A stretch of DNA of 64,000 nucleotides from Arthrobacter stackebrandtii (GTDB lineage Bacteria > Actinomycetota > Actinomycetes > Actinomycetales > Micrococcaceae): positions 3,348,001 through 3,412,000 of the forward strand of contig NZ_JAGIOI010000001.1 in assembly GCF_017876675.1 (NCBI RefSeq). The letters run 5' to 3'. Below the pieces are notes generated by a model. It searched no databases and was not told the origin of the DNA. It saw only the letters and a program-made list of their open reading frames with translations. Made by a program: the position numbers and the translations under genes. Positions 36,629-46,712 of this stretch are shown here, one piece after another (the stretch's first letter is position 1; the number at the start of each line of letters is the position of its first letter).

Positions 36629-36645
36629 TTGTAGGAAGTCTACAA
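36629..36645 (-). promoter_or_regulatory. Inverted repeat TTGTAG-n5-CTACAA before fabD, candidate FasR site
   Basis: A perfect 6-bp dyad with a 5-base spacer, 69-85 bases upstream of fabD and just after fasR. FasR-type activators bind the fabD promoter region in Streptomyces and Mycobacterium. I infer this is the site from its position and symmetry; the consensus was not compared. Confidence 0.5.
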
Positions 36646-36703
36646 TAGCTGCGCTGCGCGGGCCGCATCGATGACGTCCTTCGTGTGAATTGGGGAACGA
36701 GGG

Positions 36704-37954
36704 TCAGGGCAGGGGCGGTGCCGGGGCGGCGGCCGGCTTGCCGTGTCCGGCCTTGGATGCCCCCGTCCGAGGTGCGGACAGGCGGCCCACGATCAGCGCG
36801 GTCTGGAGCACGAACGCCTCACGGGGGATCAGCGGGTCCCACCCCGTGACGTCGGTGACCCGGCGCAGGCGGTAGCGGACCGTGTTGGAGTGGACAAACA
36901 ATTCCCGTGCGGCGGCCTCCAGCGAATGGCCGCCCTGGAGGTAGCTGCTGAGGGTCTCGATGAGGCCGTTTGAGGCTGCCACGAGGGGACGGTAGATGCC
37001 GTTGAGCAGTGTCTTGCGGGCGGAATCGTCACCGCCGATGACCCGTTCCGGCAGCAGGTCCTCGGCAGAGACGGGACGGGGCGCGCCCGACCAGCCGCGG
37101 GCCACGGACACTCCGGCGAAGGCGGCCTTGGCAGACGCCGTGGCTTCCGTCAGTGTGACGGCCAGCGGCCCGTAGACCACGGGACCCGGGGCGAACAACT
37201 CGCTGAGCCGCGCATGGGCGGACTCCGGGTTGCGTACATTGCCCAGGACGAGAATGAGCCTGTCACCCTGGATGCCCACCATGACGTCCTCGGCAAAACG
37301 GGCTGCGGAACGGCGCAAGTTGCCCAGGAACGATGCGTTGGCTTCCGAAGGGGCGGGGCCCACCATGATCGTGAAGTTGCCGTGCGAGGTCCAGCCCAGT
37401 GCCGAAATCCGCGACTGCAGGGCGTCGGTGTTTTCGCCGCGCAGGATCCCGTCCACTGCCAGCGCTTCCAGACGCGTGTCCCATGCGCCGCGGTTCTCTG
37501 CAGCCCGTGCGTAGACATCCGCTGCGGCAAACGCCACCTCGCGCGAGTAGCGCAGCACGGCCTCCCGCAGGGCCACCTGCTCGCCGGCCGTGGCCAGCTC
37601 CGGGACCCTGTCCTCGACTACCTGGACCACGGTGCGGATTAGCTGCAGGGCACGCTGCAGGCTGATGGACCGGGTCAGTTCCGTCGGTGCGGTGCCGAAG
37701 ACGTCGGAGAGCACCCAGCTGGGGGAGGAAGGCTGCTCGTACCAGGAAACAAAGGCGTTGATGCCGTTTTGGGCCACAAGGCCCAAGGCCGATCGTTCAT
37801 CGGCGCTCAGCCGCCGATACCAGGGCAGCGTCTCCTCCAGTTCCTTGCGCATCATGGTGGAGAGGGTGCCGATGTTGGCCCGCAGCCGTGCCAGGGTTTC
37901 GGGAGACCGGGTGGGCCCGGTGTTCTTTGCCGGAGGTGTCTGCTGTGATGCCAT
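36704..37954 (-). CDS. fasR: FasR-like PucR-family transcriptional regulator of fatty acid synthesis
   Basis: 416 residues. The C-terminal PucR-type helix-turn-helix reads SLEAAARELFVHSNTVRYRLRRVTDVTGWDP. The N-terminal and middle parts carry a GGDEF-like regulatory domain, as in FasR of Streptomyces. Its place directly upstream of fabD-fabH-acpP-fabF in the same direction is the conserved arrangement, so it probably activates that operon. The Pro/Ala-rich last 30 residues are variable. ATG 37954 has AAGGA immediately before it, closer than usual. Confidence 0.85.
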   Translation of the reverse strand: MASQQTPPAKNTGPTRSPETLARLRANIGTLSTMMRKELEETLPWYRRLSADERSALGLVAQNGINAFVSWYEQPSSPSWVLSDVFGTAPTELTRSISLQRALQLIRTVVQVVEDRVPELATAGEQVALREAVLRYSREVAFAAADVYARAAENRGAWDTRLEALAVDGILRGENTDALQSRISALGWTSHGNFTIMVGPAPSEANASFLGNLRRSAARFAEDVMVGIQGDRLILVLGNVRNPESAHARLSELFAPGPVVYGPLAVTLTEATASAKAAFAGVSVARGWSGAPRPVSAEDLLPERVIGGDDSARKTLLNGIYRPLVAASNGLIETLSSYLQGGHSLEAAARELFVHSNTVRYRLRRVTDVTGWDPLIPREAFVLQTALIVGRLSAPRTGASKAGHGKPAAAPAPPLP

Positions 37955-38140
37955 TCCTTGAGGATAGGTGCAAACCTAGCTCCGGTGCTATTTGTGTGAA
38001 TCCCACAAGTCAGGCCGTGCCCTGCAGTTCCATGCCCGCACCGTTTGTGTGGCCATGGAACTGCGTCGTGCGGCGAGGGTGATTTCGGGGGAGTTGAACC
38101 GGAACTAGCGTTTAGGTGGTGTTGGTTGTTTGAGTGCGTG

Positions 38141-38177
38141 GGAAAGGCCCCCGAACGGTGTGTTTGGGGGCCTTTCC
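38141..38177. terminator. Hairpin at the 3' end of aceE
   Basis: A 12-bp perfect stem (38141-38152 with 38166-38177), GGAAAGGCCCCC with its complement. No T run on either side, so rho-independent action is uncertain. It lies between divergent fasR and the end of aceE in a 270-base gap without a gene. Confidence 0.55.
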
Positions 38178-38224
38178 TGTGGTTGTTGCCGGGCCCGTGG
38201 GTGGGGCCTTTGGTGTGTGTTGGG

Positions 38225-40966
38225 TTAGCTGTCGCCGCCTGCGTTGCCGGTGGTGCCGGCGTTGACGTTCAGCAGGTCGTATTTCGCGGCGGCCTGGGCG
38301 GGGGCTTCGGCGGGGACTTCGCCTCGCTTGGCGAGCATTTGCAGGGTGCGGACGACCACTGAGTGGGAGTCGATCTTGAAGAAGCGCCGTGCTGCTGCGC
38401 GGGTGTCGGAGAAACCGAAGCCGTCGGCACCCAGGGTGGCGAAGTCATTGGGCAGGAACTGGCGTACCTGGTCCGGCACTGCCTTCATGTAGTCGCTGAC
38501 AGCAACCACCGGACCCTGGGCACCGGCCATCTTGGCGGTGATGTAGGGGACCCGTGCCTCGTTCTCGGGGTGCAGGAAGGATTCTTCCTCGGCAGCCAGT
38601 GCATCGCGGCGCAACTCGGTCCAGGAGGTGACCGACCAAACATCGGCGGCCACGCCCCATTCCTCGGCCAGGATCTGCTGTGCCTCCAGTGCCCACGGAA
38701 CCGAAACACCGGAGGCGAGCAGCTGCGTGCGCGGCCCGTCGATCTCGGCACCCTTGAGGTGGTAGATGCCCTTGGTGATGCCTTCGACATCCATGTTTTC
38801 CGGAGCCTTGGGCTGGATGATGGGCTCGTTGTACACGGTGATGTAGTACATGACGTTGGGATCGGTGGAGTCCGGCCCATACATGCGCTCCAGGCCGGCG
38901 TGCATGATGGCGCCGATCTCGTAACCGTAGGCGGGGTCGTAGGTGATGACCGCCGGGTTGGTGGAAGCAAGCAGCGGGGAGTGCCCGTCAGCGTGCTGCA
39001 GGCCCTCGCCGGTCAGGGTGGTGCGCCCTGCCGTGGCTCCGATGATGAAGCCACGGGTCATCTGGTCGCCGGCAGCCCAGAAGGAGTCGCCGGTGCGCTG
39101 GAAGCCGAACATGGAGTAGAACACGTAGACCGGGATCAACGGTTCGCCGTGGGTGGCGTAGGAGGTGCCGGCGGCGGTGAACGCGGCCACGGAACCGGCT
39201 TCGTTGATGCCCGCGTGCACGATCTGCCCGGAAATGGACTCCTTGTAGGCCAGGACGAGGTCGCGGTCCACGGAGAGGTAGTTCTGCCCGTTGGGGTTGT
39301 AGATCTTTGCCGTCGGGAAGAAGGCGTCGATGCCGAAGGTGCGGGCCTCATCCGGAATGATCGGCACAATGCGCTTGCCGATATTGGGGTCGCGCATGAG
39401 GTCCTTGAGCAGGCGCACAAAGGCCATGGTGGTGGCGGCGTGCTGCTTGCCGGAACCTCGGTTGGCCACTTCGTACGTCTTGTCGCCCGGCAGTTCCAGT
39501 TCGGTGTGCTTGGTGCGGCGTTCGGGCAGGAATCCGCCCAGTTCGCTGCGGCGCTCCATCAGGTACTGGATCTCGGGGGTGTCCATCCCCGGGTGGTAGT
39601 ACGGGGGGCGGTACGGATCCGCTTCCAGGACCTCATCGGAGATGGGCAGGCGCAGGTGCGTGCGGAAGTCCTTCAGGTCCTGCAAGGTGAGCTTCTTCAT
39701 CTGGTGCGTGGAGTTGCGCGCCTCGAAGTGGGTGCCCAGGCCGTAGCCCTTGACGGTGTGCGCCAGGATGACCGTGGGCTTGCCCTTGAACTCCATGGCT
39801 GCCTTGTAGGCGGCGTAGACCTTGTGGTAGTCGTGGCCGCCGCGCTTGAGGTTCCAGACCTCGTCGTCGGAGAGGTGCGCAGCCAATTCCTTGGTCTGCG
39901 GGGTCTGGCCGAAGAAGTGCTCGCGCACGAATCCGCCGGACTCGGCCTTGTACGTCTGGTAGTCGCCGTCGAGCGTGGTGTTCATGACGTCCACGAGTGC
40001 GCCGTCGCTGTCACGGGCCAGCAGGTCATCCCACTCGCGGCCCCACAGGACCTTGATGACGTTCCAGCCGGCGCCGCGGAAGAAGGCTTCCAGTTCCTGG
40101 ACGATCTTGCCGTTGCCGCGCACCGGCCCGTCAAGGCGCTGCAGGTTGCAGTTGATGACAAAGGTCAGGTTGTCCAGCTTGTCGTTGGCTGCAAGCTGGA
40201 GCAGGCCGCGTGATTCCGGCTCATCCATTTCGCCGTCGCCAAGGAAGGCCCAGACGTGCTGGTCGCTGGTGTCCTTGATGCCGCGGTTGTGCAGGTACCG
40301 GTTGGACTGCGCCTGGTAGATCGCGTTCATGGGACCGATGCCCATGGAGACCGTGGGGAATTCCCAGAACTCCGGCATCAGGCGCGGGTGCGGGTAGGAA
40401 GACAGGGCGTGGCCCTCGTGGGACTTCTCCTGACGGAAACCGTCCAAATCCTCCTCGGACAGGCGTCCTTCAAGGAACGCGCGGGCGTACATGCCCGGGG
40501 ACGCGTGGCCCTGGAAGAAGACCTGGTCCCCGCCGCCGGCATGGTTCTTCCCACGGAAGAAATGGTTGAAACCCACCTCATACAGTGTCGCAGCACCGGC
40601 GTAGGTGGAGATGTGTCCGCCAACACCAATGTCGGGGCGCTGGGCGCGGTGCACCAAAACAGCCGCGTTCCAGCGCAACCAAGCGCGGTACTTGCGCTCA
40701 ATCTCTTCATTGCCGGGGAACACGGGTTCCTGGTCGGCAGGGATCGTGTTCACATAATCAGTCGTCGTGACCATGGGCACGCCAACACTCTGCGCACCCG
40801 CCCGCTGAAGCAGGCTACGCATAATGAACTGGGCACGCTCAGTGCCACGTTCCTGAATCAATGTGTCCAGGGACTCAAGCCATTCGGCGGTCTCTTCGGG
40901 ATCACGATCAGGCAGCTGGTTTGTCAACCCGCTGAGGATATGGGAGTTCTCGTCTCCTGCAGCCAC
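38225..40966 (-). CDS. aceE: Pyruvate dehydrogenase E1 component, homodimeric
   Basis: About 913 residues, the usual AceE length. Thiamine diphosphate enzyme that decarboxylates pyruvate and acylates lipoyl E2. [32 protein letters not shown] is the cofactor-binding GDG...N motif. [24 protein letters not shown] and the C-terminal transketolase domain are present. GTG 40966 is preferred because AGAGAGG lies six bases upstream; TTG 40972 abuts that site. No E2 or E3 gene is adjacent, as in other actinobacteria. It diverges from the DUF3052 gene. Confidence 0.95.
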   Translation of the reverse strand: MAAGDENSHILSGLTNQLPDRDPEETAEWLESLDTLIQERGTERAQFIMRSLLQRAGAQSVGVPMVTTTDYVNTIPADQEPVFPGNEEIERKYRAWLRWNAAVLVHRAQRPDIGVGGHISTYAGAATLYEVGFNHFFRGKNHAGGGDQVFFQGHASPGMYARAFLEGRLSEEDLDGFRQEKSHEGHALSSYPHPRLMPEFWEFPTVSMGIGPMNAIYQAQSNRYLHNRGIKDTSDQHVWAFLGDGEMDEPESRGLLQLAANDKLDNLTFVINCNLQRLDGPVRGNGKIVQELEAFFRGAGWNVIKVLWGREWDDLLARDSDGALVDVMNTTLDGDYQTYKAESGGFVREHFFGQTPQTKELAAHLSDDEVWNLKRGGHDYHKVYAAYKAAMEFKGKPTVILAHTVKGYGLGTHFEARNSTHQMKKLTLQDLKDFRTHLRLPISDEVLEADPYRPPYYHPGMDTPEIQYLMERRSELGGFLPERRTKHTELELPGDKTYEVANRGSGKQHAATTMAFVRLLKDLMRDPNIGKRIVPIIPDEARTFGIDAFFPTAKIYNPNGQNYLSVDRDLVLAYKESISGQIVHAGINEAGSVAAFTAAGTSYATHGEPLIPVYVFYSMFGFQRTGDSFWAAGDQMTRGFIIGATAGRTTLTGEGLQHADGHSPLLASTNPAVITYDPAYGYEIGAIMHAGLERMYGPDSTDPNVMYYITVYNEPIIQPKAPENMDVEGITKGIYHLKGAEIDGPRTQLLASGVSVPWALEAQQILAEEWGVAADVWSVTSWTELRRDALAAEEESFLHPENEARVPYITAKMAGAQGPVVAVSDYMKAVPDQVRQFLPNDFATLGADGFGFSDTRAAARRFFKIDSHSVVVRTLQMLAKRGEVPAEAPAQAAAKYDLLNVNAGTTGNAGGDS

Positions 40967-41158
40967 GTCCAACCTCTCTTAAAAGCAGTGTGGGGTGCCC
41001 AATGCTGTGGCCTTGGGCGTATAAACACTCTAGTCCGACGTGCGCGCCAGTGCGTAGCTGTGCACGCCTCATGAACACGCCGGACCGTCAGCAATAAGGC
41101 TTGCACACACCGGTTGGTAAGGTAAATCACAGGATCTTGGGTGTTTGGCAGTGATGTT

Positions 41159-41189
41159 TATTGCCAATGTCCAATAAGTGGAGGCAATA
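41159..41189. promoter_or_regulatory. Dyad TATTGCC-n17-GGCAATA in the aceE/DUF3052 divergent region
   Basis: The arms 41159-41165 and 41183-41189 are perfect inverted 7-mers. A second, overlapping dyad TTATTG...CAATAA lies inside. TAGACT at 41203-41208 could be a -10 for the rightward gene. The position suits an operator for one or both divergent genes. Confidence 0.4.
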
Positions 41190-41261
41190 TGGCCTCACCC
41201 CCTAGACTGGGGTTACTGACCAACAAACCAGCGCGCAAGCGTTGATCGCAGGAGGAAAAAC

Positions 41262-41681
41262 GTGAGCGAGGCCGACGCCGGCACTGTTGCCAAGGTGGCA
41301 GGCAATTTGGGGTTCAAGGACGGGGATCTTGTCCAGGAACTCGGATATGACGACGACGTTGATTATGACCTGCGCGACAGCATTGAGGAACTGATTGGTT
41401 CCGAAATGTTTGACGAGGACGATCACGACGTTGTTGACGCTGTCATCTTCTGGTGGCGCGAAAACGACGGCGACCTGGTGGATGCCTTGATGGATTCACT
41501 CACCAGCCTTGATGAGGGCGGCGTGGTGTGGATCCTCACGCCCAAGCAGGGTCGCGACGGCTATGTCCCGCCGTCGGACATCCAGGAAGCCGCGCCCACT
41601 GCCGGCCTCCACGTGACCACCACCGCCGGCGTGTCCACTGACTGGGCCGCAACCCGCCTGGTTCCGCGCAAGCGCCAATAA
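41262..41681 (+). CDS. DUF3052 family protein
   Basis: 139 residues, very acidic: AGNLGFKDGDLVQELGYDDDVDYDLRDSIEELIG, DAVIFWWRENDGDLVDALMD and GVVWILTPKQGRDGYV. The family lies beside aceE and ahpE in many actinobacteria; its role is unknown. GTG 41262 follows AGGAGG at 8 bases. It overlaps ahpE by one base (TAATG). Confidence 0.9.
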   Translation: MSEADAGTVAKVAGNLGFKDGDLVQELGYDDDVDYDLRDSIEELIGSEMFDEDDHDVVDAVIFWWRENDGDLVDALMDSLTSLDEGGVVWILTPKQGRDGYVPPSDIQEAAPTAGLHVTTTAGVSTDWAATRLVPRKRQ

Positions 41682-42172
41682 TGGACGACGGCGGCACCCG
41701 CCAGGGATTGGTGCCAGGGGACATTGCTCCCGACTTTTCCCTGCCCAACCAGTTCGGCGAGCCAGTCTCGCTGTCCGGGCTGTTGGGCGGTTCGCGGCCG
41801 CCCAGGGGAGTGGCGCTTGTCTTCTACCCCTTCGCGTTCTCCGGCATCTGCACGGGTGAACTGTGCGAGCTGCGGGACAACATCGCCGACTTTGCGGCCG
41901 CCGGGGTAACCCTGCTCGCGGTTTCGGTGGACACGAAGTTCACGCTCCGTGCCTATGCCCGGGCCGAAGGCTATGACTTTGACCTGCTGGCCGACTTCTG
42001 GCCGCACGGGGAGGTCGCGCAGGCTTACTGCGTCTTTGACCCGGTGAACGGCATGGCCGGGCGCAGCACGTTCCTGATTGGCGCCGACGGGCGCATCGCC
42101 GATTCGTTCAGCACCCCCCGGGGTCAGGCGCGGCCGCTTGGGCGGTACCGGCAGGCGCTGGAGCGGCTGTGA
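41681..42172 (+). CDS. ahpE: Peroxiredoxin, AhpE type
   Basis: 163 residues. Thiol peroxidase for hydrogen and alkyl peroxides. APDFSLPNQFGEPVSLSGL leads to YPFAFSGICTGELCELRD, with the peroxidatic Cys in the PxxxxxC position. A second Cys four residues later and one in YCVFDPV might form a disulfide. The Arg of the active site is in GMAGRSTFLIG. It is coupled to DUF3052 and to the sirtuin gene by overlaps. Confidence 0.93.
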   Translation: MDDGGTRQGLVPGDIAPDFSLPNQFGEPVSLSGLLGGSRPPRGVALVFYPFAFSGICTGELCELRDNIADFAAAGVTLLAVSVDTKFTLRAYARAEGYDFDLLADFWPHGEVAQAYCVFDPVNGMAGRSTFLIGADGRIADSFSTPRGQARPLGRYRQALERL

Positions 42173-43164
42173 ACGGCGGTGCCGCCCTGAACGGCGACAA
42201 AGTGCGTCCCGGCATCGGCCAGACCGGCTTCCGGCAGGCTGCACCGTCGGCTGCTGCCGGGGAAGGAACGCCTGCGGTGCTTGCCCCGGCCGACGCCGCC
42301 GTTCTCGACACGGTGGCAGGCATGCTTCGCGGGCTGCCCGTGGCGCTGCTGACGGGGGCCGGGCTCAGCACCGATTCGGGGATCCCCGACTACCGCGGCC
42401 CCAGTGCTGCACCCCGGCAACCACTGACGTACCAGGAGTTCATGGGCGACCCGGACCTGCGCCGGCGGTACTGGGCCCGCAACCACCTTGGCTGGGCTCA
42501 CATGCAGCGGGCCGAACCCAACTCCGGCCACTATGCGGCCGCCGACCTGGAACGGGCGGGTGTGCTCACCGGAATCATCACCCAAAATGTCGACAGGCTG
42601 CACCAGGCGGCCGGGGCCCAAAACGTCGTGGACCTGCACGGCCGATTCGACCAAATTGTGTGCACCGACTGCGGCAACAGCTATTCCAGGGAATTCCTGG
42701 CCGTGGTCCTCACGGAGCTGAACCCCGGATTCCTGGAGGCCGTTGAAGCTGCCGGTGGCGTTTCTGCCGCGCCGGACGCCGACGCCGAGCTGGAGAGCGA
42801 ACTGCTCATCGCCTCCTTCAACGTGGCCAGGTGCCCGCTCTGTGGCGGGCTGCTCAAGCCGGACTTTGTGTTCTTCGGCGAAAACGTGCCCCGCGACAGG
42901 GTTGAGCGGTCCTTTCACATGCTTGACCGCGCCGGCGCCCTGGTGGTTGCCGGATCGTCCCTGACCGTCATGAGCGGGCTGCGGTTCGTCAAGAAGGCCG
43001 CAAAGGACGGCAAGCCGGTCATCATCATCAACCGCGGTGAAACCCGTGGAGACCCGCAGGCCACGGTGAAACTCGAGGCCGGTGTGGGGGAGTCCCTGGT
43101 GCGCCTGGTGGAATTGCTGGCCCCCGAGGCGCCGCAGCCGCGGACAGGCGCAGGCACGCTGTAG
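42169..43164 (+). CDS. Sir2-family NAD-dependent protein deacylase
   Basis: 331 residues. It removes acyl groups from lysines, using NAD. The core has [38 protein letters not shown] with the catalytic His, two Cys pairs (CTDC and CPLC) that bind zinc, and [17 protein letters not shown]. The N-terminal 55 residues and the insert between the Cys pairs ([12 protein letters not shown]) make it longer than CobB. GTG 42169 overlaps the ahpE stop (GTGA). A role near aceE in controlling acetylated metabolic enzymes is plausible but not shown. Confidence 0.93.
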   Translation: MNGGAALNGDKVRPGIGQTGFRQAAPSAAAGEGTPAVLAPADAAVLDTVAGMLRGLPVALLTGAGLSTDSGIPDYRGPSAAPRQPLTYQEFMGDPDLRRRYWARNHLGWAHMQRAEPNSGHYAAADLERAGVLTGIITQNVDRLHQAAGAQNVVDLHGRFDQIVCTDCGNSYSREFLAVVLTELNPGFLEAVEAAGGVSAAPDADAELESELLIASFNVARCPLCGGLLKPDFVFFGENVPRDRVERSFHMLDRAGALVVAGSSLTVMSGLRFVKKAAKDGKPVIIINRGETRGDPQATVKLEAGVGESLVRLVELLAPEAPQPRTGAGTL

Positions 43165-43175
43165 TCTCTGAAGTT

Positions 43176-44219
43176 ATGGAAATTGCCAAGGATGTGGGCA
43201 GGCGCACGGCGCCCGCGACACTGCAGGACGTGGCCGCCCGGGCCGGTGTGTCCATCAAGACCGTCTCAAACGTGGTCAACGACTACACGCATGTCCGGGC
43301 CACCACCCGGGCCAAGGTGCAGGCGGCCATTGACGAGCTGAAGTACCAGCCCAACATGACGGCCAGGAGCCTGCGTTCGGGGCGCACCGGTGTCATCAGC
43401 CTTGCGGTTCCCGAACTGAGCCTGAGCTACTTCGCCGAACTGGCCGACGGCGTCATCCGGGCGGCCGAGCGCCACGGCCTGGTGGTGCTCATCGAACAGA
43501 CGGGCGGCGACCGGGACCGGGAGATTGAGCTGCTCACCAGCACCCGTCTCCACTTGTCCGACGGACTCATTTTCAGCCCCCTGGGCATGGATAGCGACGA
43601 CGCGCACCACCTTGATGTCCCGTACCCCATGGTGTTGCTGGGTGAGCGCATCTTTGGCGGGCCCGTGGACCACGTGACAATGCGCAACGTGGAGGCTGCC
43701 CGGGCGGCCACGGAGTTCCTGATCAGCCGCGGCCGCAAGCGGATCGCCGTCATCGGCGCCCATGAAGGCGAGGTCGTGGGCTCCGCGGCGCTGCGCCTGC
43801 AGGGATACCGGGAGGCGCTGGCGGCGGCAGGGCTGCCGTTTGACGAAGCGCTGATAGGTCCGACGGGCTTGTGGCACCGCCACGACGGGCTTGTGGCGAT
43901 GAAGGCCATGTTGGACAGGGGCGTGGAATTTGATGCCGTCTTTGGGTTGAACGACACCCTGGCGCTCGGTGCCATGCGTGTCTTGCAAGAGGCGCGGTAC
44001 AAGATCCCCGACGATGTTTTCGTCATGGGCTTCGACGACCTGGACGAGACCCAGTACTCGCTGCCCGCCCTGACCACTGTGGACCCCGGCCGGGCGGAGA
44101 TCGCGGAAATGGCCGTCAAGGTGCTGCTGGACAGGATTGGCGCCCGGGGCAGCCGGAGCCAGCCTCCGCTACAGCACCTCACCGAATTTGCCATCCGCGA
44201 ACGCGAGTCCACCGGGTAA
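43176..44219 (+). CDS. LacI-family transcriptional regulator of the arabinan locus
   Basis: 347 residues. The helix-turn-helix is ATLQDVAARAGVSIKTVSNVVNDY, with the hinge NMTARSLRSGRTGVI that recognises a central CG. The periplasmic-binding-like effector domain follows (FGLNDTLALGAMRVLQEARYKIPDDVFVMGFDDL). It lies 245 bases before the transport genes, which have two LacI-type operators in their promoter, so it is the likely repressor and an arabino-oligosaccharide or arabinose the likely inducer. Confidence 0.92.
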   Translation: MEIAKDVGRRTAPATLQDVAARAGVSIKTVSNVVNDYTHVRATTRAKVQAAIDELKYQPNMTARSLRSGRTGVISLAVPELSLSYFAELADGVIRAAERHGLVVLIEQTGGDRDREIELLTSTRLHLSDGLIFSPLGMDSDDAHHLDVPYPMVLLGERIFGGPVDHVTMRNVEAARAATEFLISRGRKRIAVIGAHEGEVVGSAALRLQGYREALAAAGLPFDEALIGPTGLWHRHDGLVAMKAMLDRGVEFDAVFGLNDTLALGAMRVLQEARYKIPDDVFVMGFDDLDETQYSLPALTTVDPGRAEIAEMAVKVLLDRIGARGSRSQPPLQHLTEFAIRERESTG

Positions 44220-44344
44220 TTGCAGGCGCGGCCGGCCGATTCGACGACTCCGGCAGTGAGCATCGGCAACCAATTCCCGGCTGATTGCTGCCCTGGGCCG
44301 TGCCGTCGTGTGCGGCGCTCGGGATGAGGTCATAAATCGTCATA

Positions 44345-44362
44345 ATTTCCATCGTTGGAAAT
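44345..44362 (+). promoter_or_regulatory. LacI-type operator O1
   Basis: ATTTCCATCGTTGGAAAT is an 18-bp dyad with one mismatched pair and a central CG, the classic LacI/GalR form. It lies upstream of the -35-like TTGACG at 44379-44384. Confidence 0.7.
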
Positions 44363-44408
44363 ATGTGACGCAAACCACTTGACGAGGCCTGCGGGGGTGT
44401 GAGAAGTT

Positions 44409-44424
44409 TTTCCAACGTTGTAAA
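44409..44424 (+). promoter_or_regulatory. LacI-type operator O2
   Basis: TTTCCAACGTTGTAAA is a 16-bp dyad with one mismatch and a central CG, just after the expected -10 region and 40 bases before the binding-protein gene. The centres of O1 and O2 are 63 bases apart, six turns of DNA, suited to looping. Confidence 0.7.
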
Positions 44425-44463
44425 CGAGGAATTGCACAATCCATCCATCGAAAGGATCCCGTG

Positions 44464-45798
44464 ATGATGAAGTTACGGTTCAAAACTGGTGTCGTGGCTG
44501 CGGCCGCCGCCATGGCGCTGGTGCTTGGCGGTTGCGGGGGAGCCGGCACCGATGCCGGCGGCACCACAACACTTACCTTCATGTTCCGCGGCAACGCGGA
44601 CGAGAAGGCCGCCTACACCAAGGCCATCGCGGAATTTGAAAAGGCCAATGACGTCAAGGTCAACATGGTGGTCACCACGCCGGATGACTACTCGACAAAG
44701 CTCAAGGCGGCCATTGCCGGCAAGAAGGTGCCCGACGTTTTCTATGTTGACCCCGGCAGCGTGCAGGCCTACGTCAAGACCGGTGTCATCAAGGACATGA
44801 GCCCCATGCTGGAAGGCGCGGACCCCGTGGACCTGGACAACATCTGGCCCTACGGCGTGGACAGCTACCGCTTTGACGGCAAGCTCATGGGCCAGGGCAG
44901 CATCTACGCGCTGCCCAAGGATGTTGGGCCGTTTTCCTTCGGCTACAACAAGACCATGTTTGAAAAGGCGGGGATCCCGCTGCCCAGCAAGGACAAGCCC
45001 TATACCTTTGACGAGTTTGTGGCAGTGGCCAAGCAGCTGACCCAGGACACCAACGGCGACGGCAAGCTTGACCAGTGGGGGACGGGACTGAATGTCCAGT
45101 GGAACCTGCAGCCCTTCGTCTGGTCCAACGGCGGGGACTGGCTCAACGAAGACCGCACCAAGGTCACGGTGGACACGCCGGAATTTGCCGAGGCGCTCCA
45201 GTGGTTCGCCGACCTGCAGAACGTGGCCAAGGTAACCCCGTCCGTCGGCGAGGCCCAGACACTGGACACCTACCAGCGGTGGATGCAGGGACAGATCGGC
45301 TTCTTCCCTGTCGGCCCGTGGGATGTGTCCACGTATGAGAAGCTGCCGTTTGACTGGGACTTGATCCCGTACCCGGCAGGGGCCACCGGCAAAACCGCCA
45401 CCTGGACGGGCACGCTGGGCATCGCCGTCTCCAACTCCACCAAATCACCGGAGCAGGCCGTAGAACTGGCCAAATACCTGAGCACCAACGAAGAGGCTCA
45501 GCAGTCCCTGGTGGATGCCGGGGTGCAGATCCCCAACCTGATCGACATGGCTGAGGAGTGGGTCGCCGAATCCACGACCAAGCCGGAGAACAAGCAGGAA
45601 TTCCTGGACATCGTGCAGGACTACGGCCGGGCGCTTCCCGCCAACAACACCTACAGCGCCGAATGGTACGACGAGCTCTTCAAGAACATCCAGCCGGTCC
45701 TGGACGGCAAGAAGACGGCCGCCGAATACCTGAAGGAAGAGCAGCCCAAGATGCAGAAGTACCTGGACCAGGCCAACCAGGCCGCCGGGATCGGCTAA
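44464..45798 (+). CDS. ABC transporter sugar-binding lipoprotein (arabino-oligosaccharides, predicted)
   Basis: About 444 residues. A type II signal ends in [11 protein letters not shown], so the protein is a lipoprotein on the outside of the membrane. The rest is a family 1 solute-binding protein ([58 protein letters not shown]). ATG 44464 is taken because AAAGGA is 7 bases upstream; GTG 44461 is possible. It is the first gene after two LacI operators. The substrate is inferred from arabinan enzymes downstream. Confidence 0.9.
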   Translation: MMKLRFKTGVVAAAAAMALVLGGCGGAGTDAGGTTTLTFMFRGNADEKAAYTKAIAEFEKANDVKVNMVVTTPDDYSTKLKAAIAGKKVPDVFYVDPGSVQAYVKTGVIKDMSPMLEGADPVDLDNIWPYGVDSYRFDGKLMGQGSIYALPKDVGPFSFGYNKTMFEKAGIPLPSKDKPYTFDEFVAVAKQLTQDTNGDGKLDQWGTGLNVQWNLQPFVWSNGGDWLNEDRTKVTVDTPEFAEALQWFADLQNVAKVTPSVGEAQTLDTYQRWMQGQIGFFPVGPWDVSTYEKLPFDWDLIPYPAGATGKTATWTGTLGIAVSNSTKSPEQAVELAKYLSTNEEAQQSLVDAGVQIPNLIDMAEEWVAESTTKPENKQEFLDIVQDYGRALPANNTYSAEWYDELFKNIQPVLDGKKTAAEYLKEEQPKMQKYLDQANQAAGIG

Positions 45799-45802
45799 GC
45801 AC

Positions 45803-46702
45803 GTGACAACCGTCAACCGCCGGTCTACCTTGCACCGCAGGGAGCAGCGCACGGCGCTGGCCTTTGTGGCACTGCCCGTCATCGGGTTCGCGGTGTTCGC
45901 CGTCTTTCCCCTGCTGTTCTCGGTGTATGCCTCATTCACCGAGTGGAACGGCATCTCCGCACCCGTGTTTACCGGGCTCGCCAACTTCCAGGCCATGATG
46001 GTTGACCCCTACTTCTGGCAGGCCATGTGGAACACGCTCTTCATGATGATCGGCATCCCCGTCGGCCTGTGCCTTTCCCTCCTGCTGGCGCTGGCCCTCA
46101 ACCGGAAAATGCGGGGCACCACGTTTTTCCGCACCGTCTATTACGTGCCGGTCATCTCCTCGATCGCAGCCATCGCCATCATGTGGCAGTGGGCGTTCAA
46201 CGGGGATTTTGGCCTCATCAACCAGGCCCTGGCGCTCATCGGGATCGACGGGCCCAACTGGCTGGCCAACACGGCCACCGTCAAGCCGGCCATCATCATG
46301 ATGAGCGTGTGGAAGGGGCTGGGCTACTCGATGCTGCTGTACCTGGCGGCCCTGCAGTCAGTGCCGCGGCATCTCTACGAAGCCGCGGCGCTGGACGGGG
46401 CAGGGGTGCTGGCGCAGTTCCGCAACGTGACGCTTCCCATGCTGCGCCCCGTCACATTCTTCCTGGTTGTCACCTCGATCATTGGCGGCTCGCAGATCTT
46501 CATCGAAATCAACATCATGACGCCCACGGGGGGTCCCGAGTTCGGCTCGGCCTCGATCGTTTGGTACATCTGGCAAAAGGCTTTCAACTACCTGCAGATG
46601 GGCTACGCCACCTCCATGTCGCTGGTCCTGGGCCTGATCGTCTTTGCCGTCACCGCCATCCAATTCCGGCTCAACCGCCGCAACCAGTTCTCCATTGACT
46701 GA
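45803..46702 (+). CDS. ABC sugar permease, MalF-like
   Basis: 299 residues, six predicted helices. The binding-protein-dependent transport motif (EAA loop) is YEAAALDGAGVLAQFRNVTLPMLRP. The N-terminus is LAFVALPVIGFAVFAVFPLLFSVYASFTEWNG. GTG 45803, four bases after the binding protein stops. It forms the channel with the next gene product. No ATPase gene is present in this operon, so a shared MsiK-like ATPase is likely, as in other actinobacteria. Confidence 0.93.
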   Translation: MTTVNRRSTLHRREQRTALAFVALPVIGFAVFAVFPLLFSVYASFTEWNGISAPVFTGLANFQAMMVDPYFWQAMWNTLFMMIGIPVGLCLSLLLALALNRKMRGTTFFRTVYYVPVISSIAAIAIMWQWAFNGDFGLINQALALIGIDGPNWLANTATVKPAIIMMSVWKGLGYSMLLYLAALQSVPRHLYEAAALDGAGVLAQFRNVTLPMLRPVTFFLVVTSIIGGSQIFIEINIMTPTGGPEFGSASIVWYIWQKAFNYLQMGYATSMSLVLGLIVFAVTAIQFRLNRRNQFSID

Positions 46703-46712
46703 GGGAGGGACC

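Noticed and set aside
38363-40213. 616-codon rightward frame opposite aceE
   Set aside because: A shadow of aceE created by codon bias.
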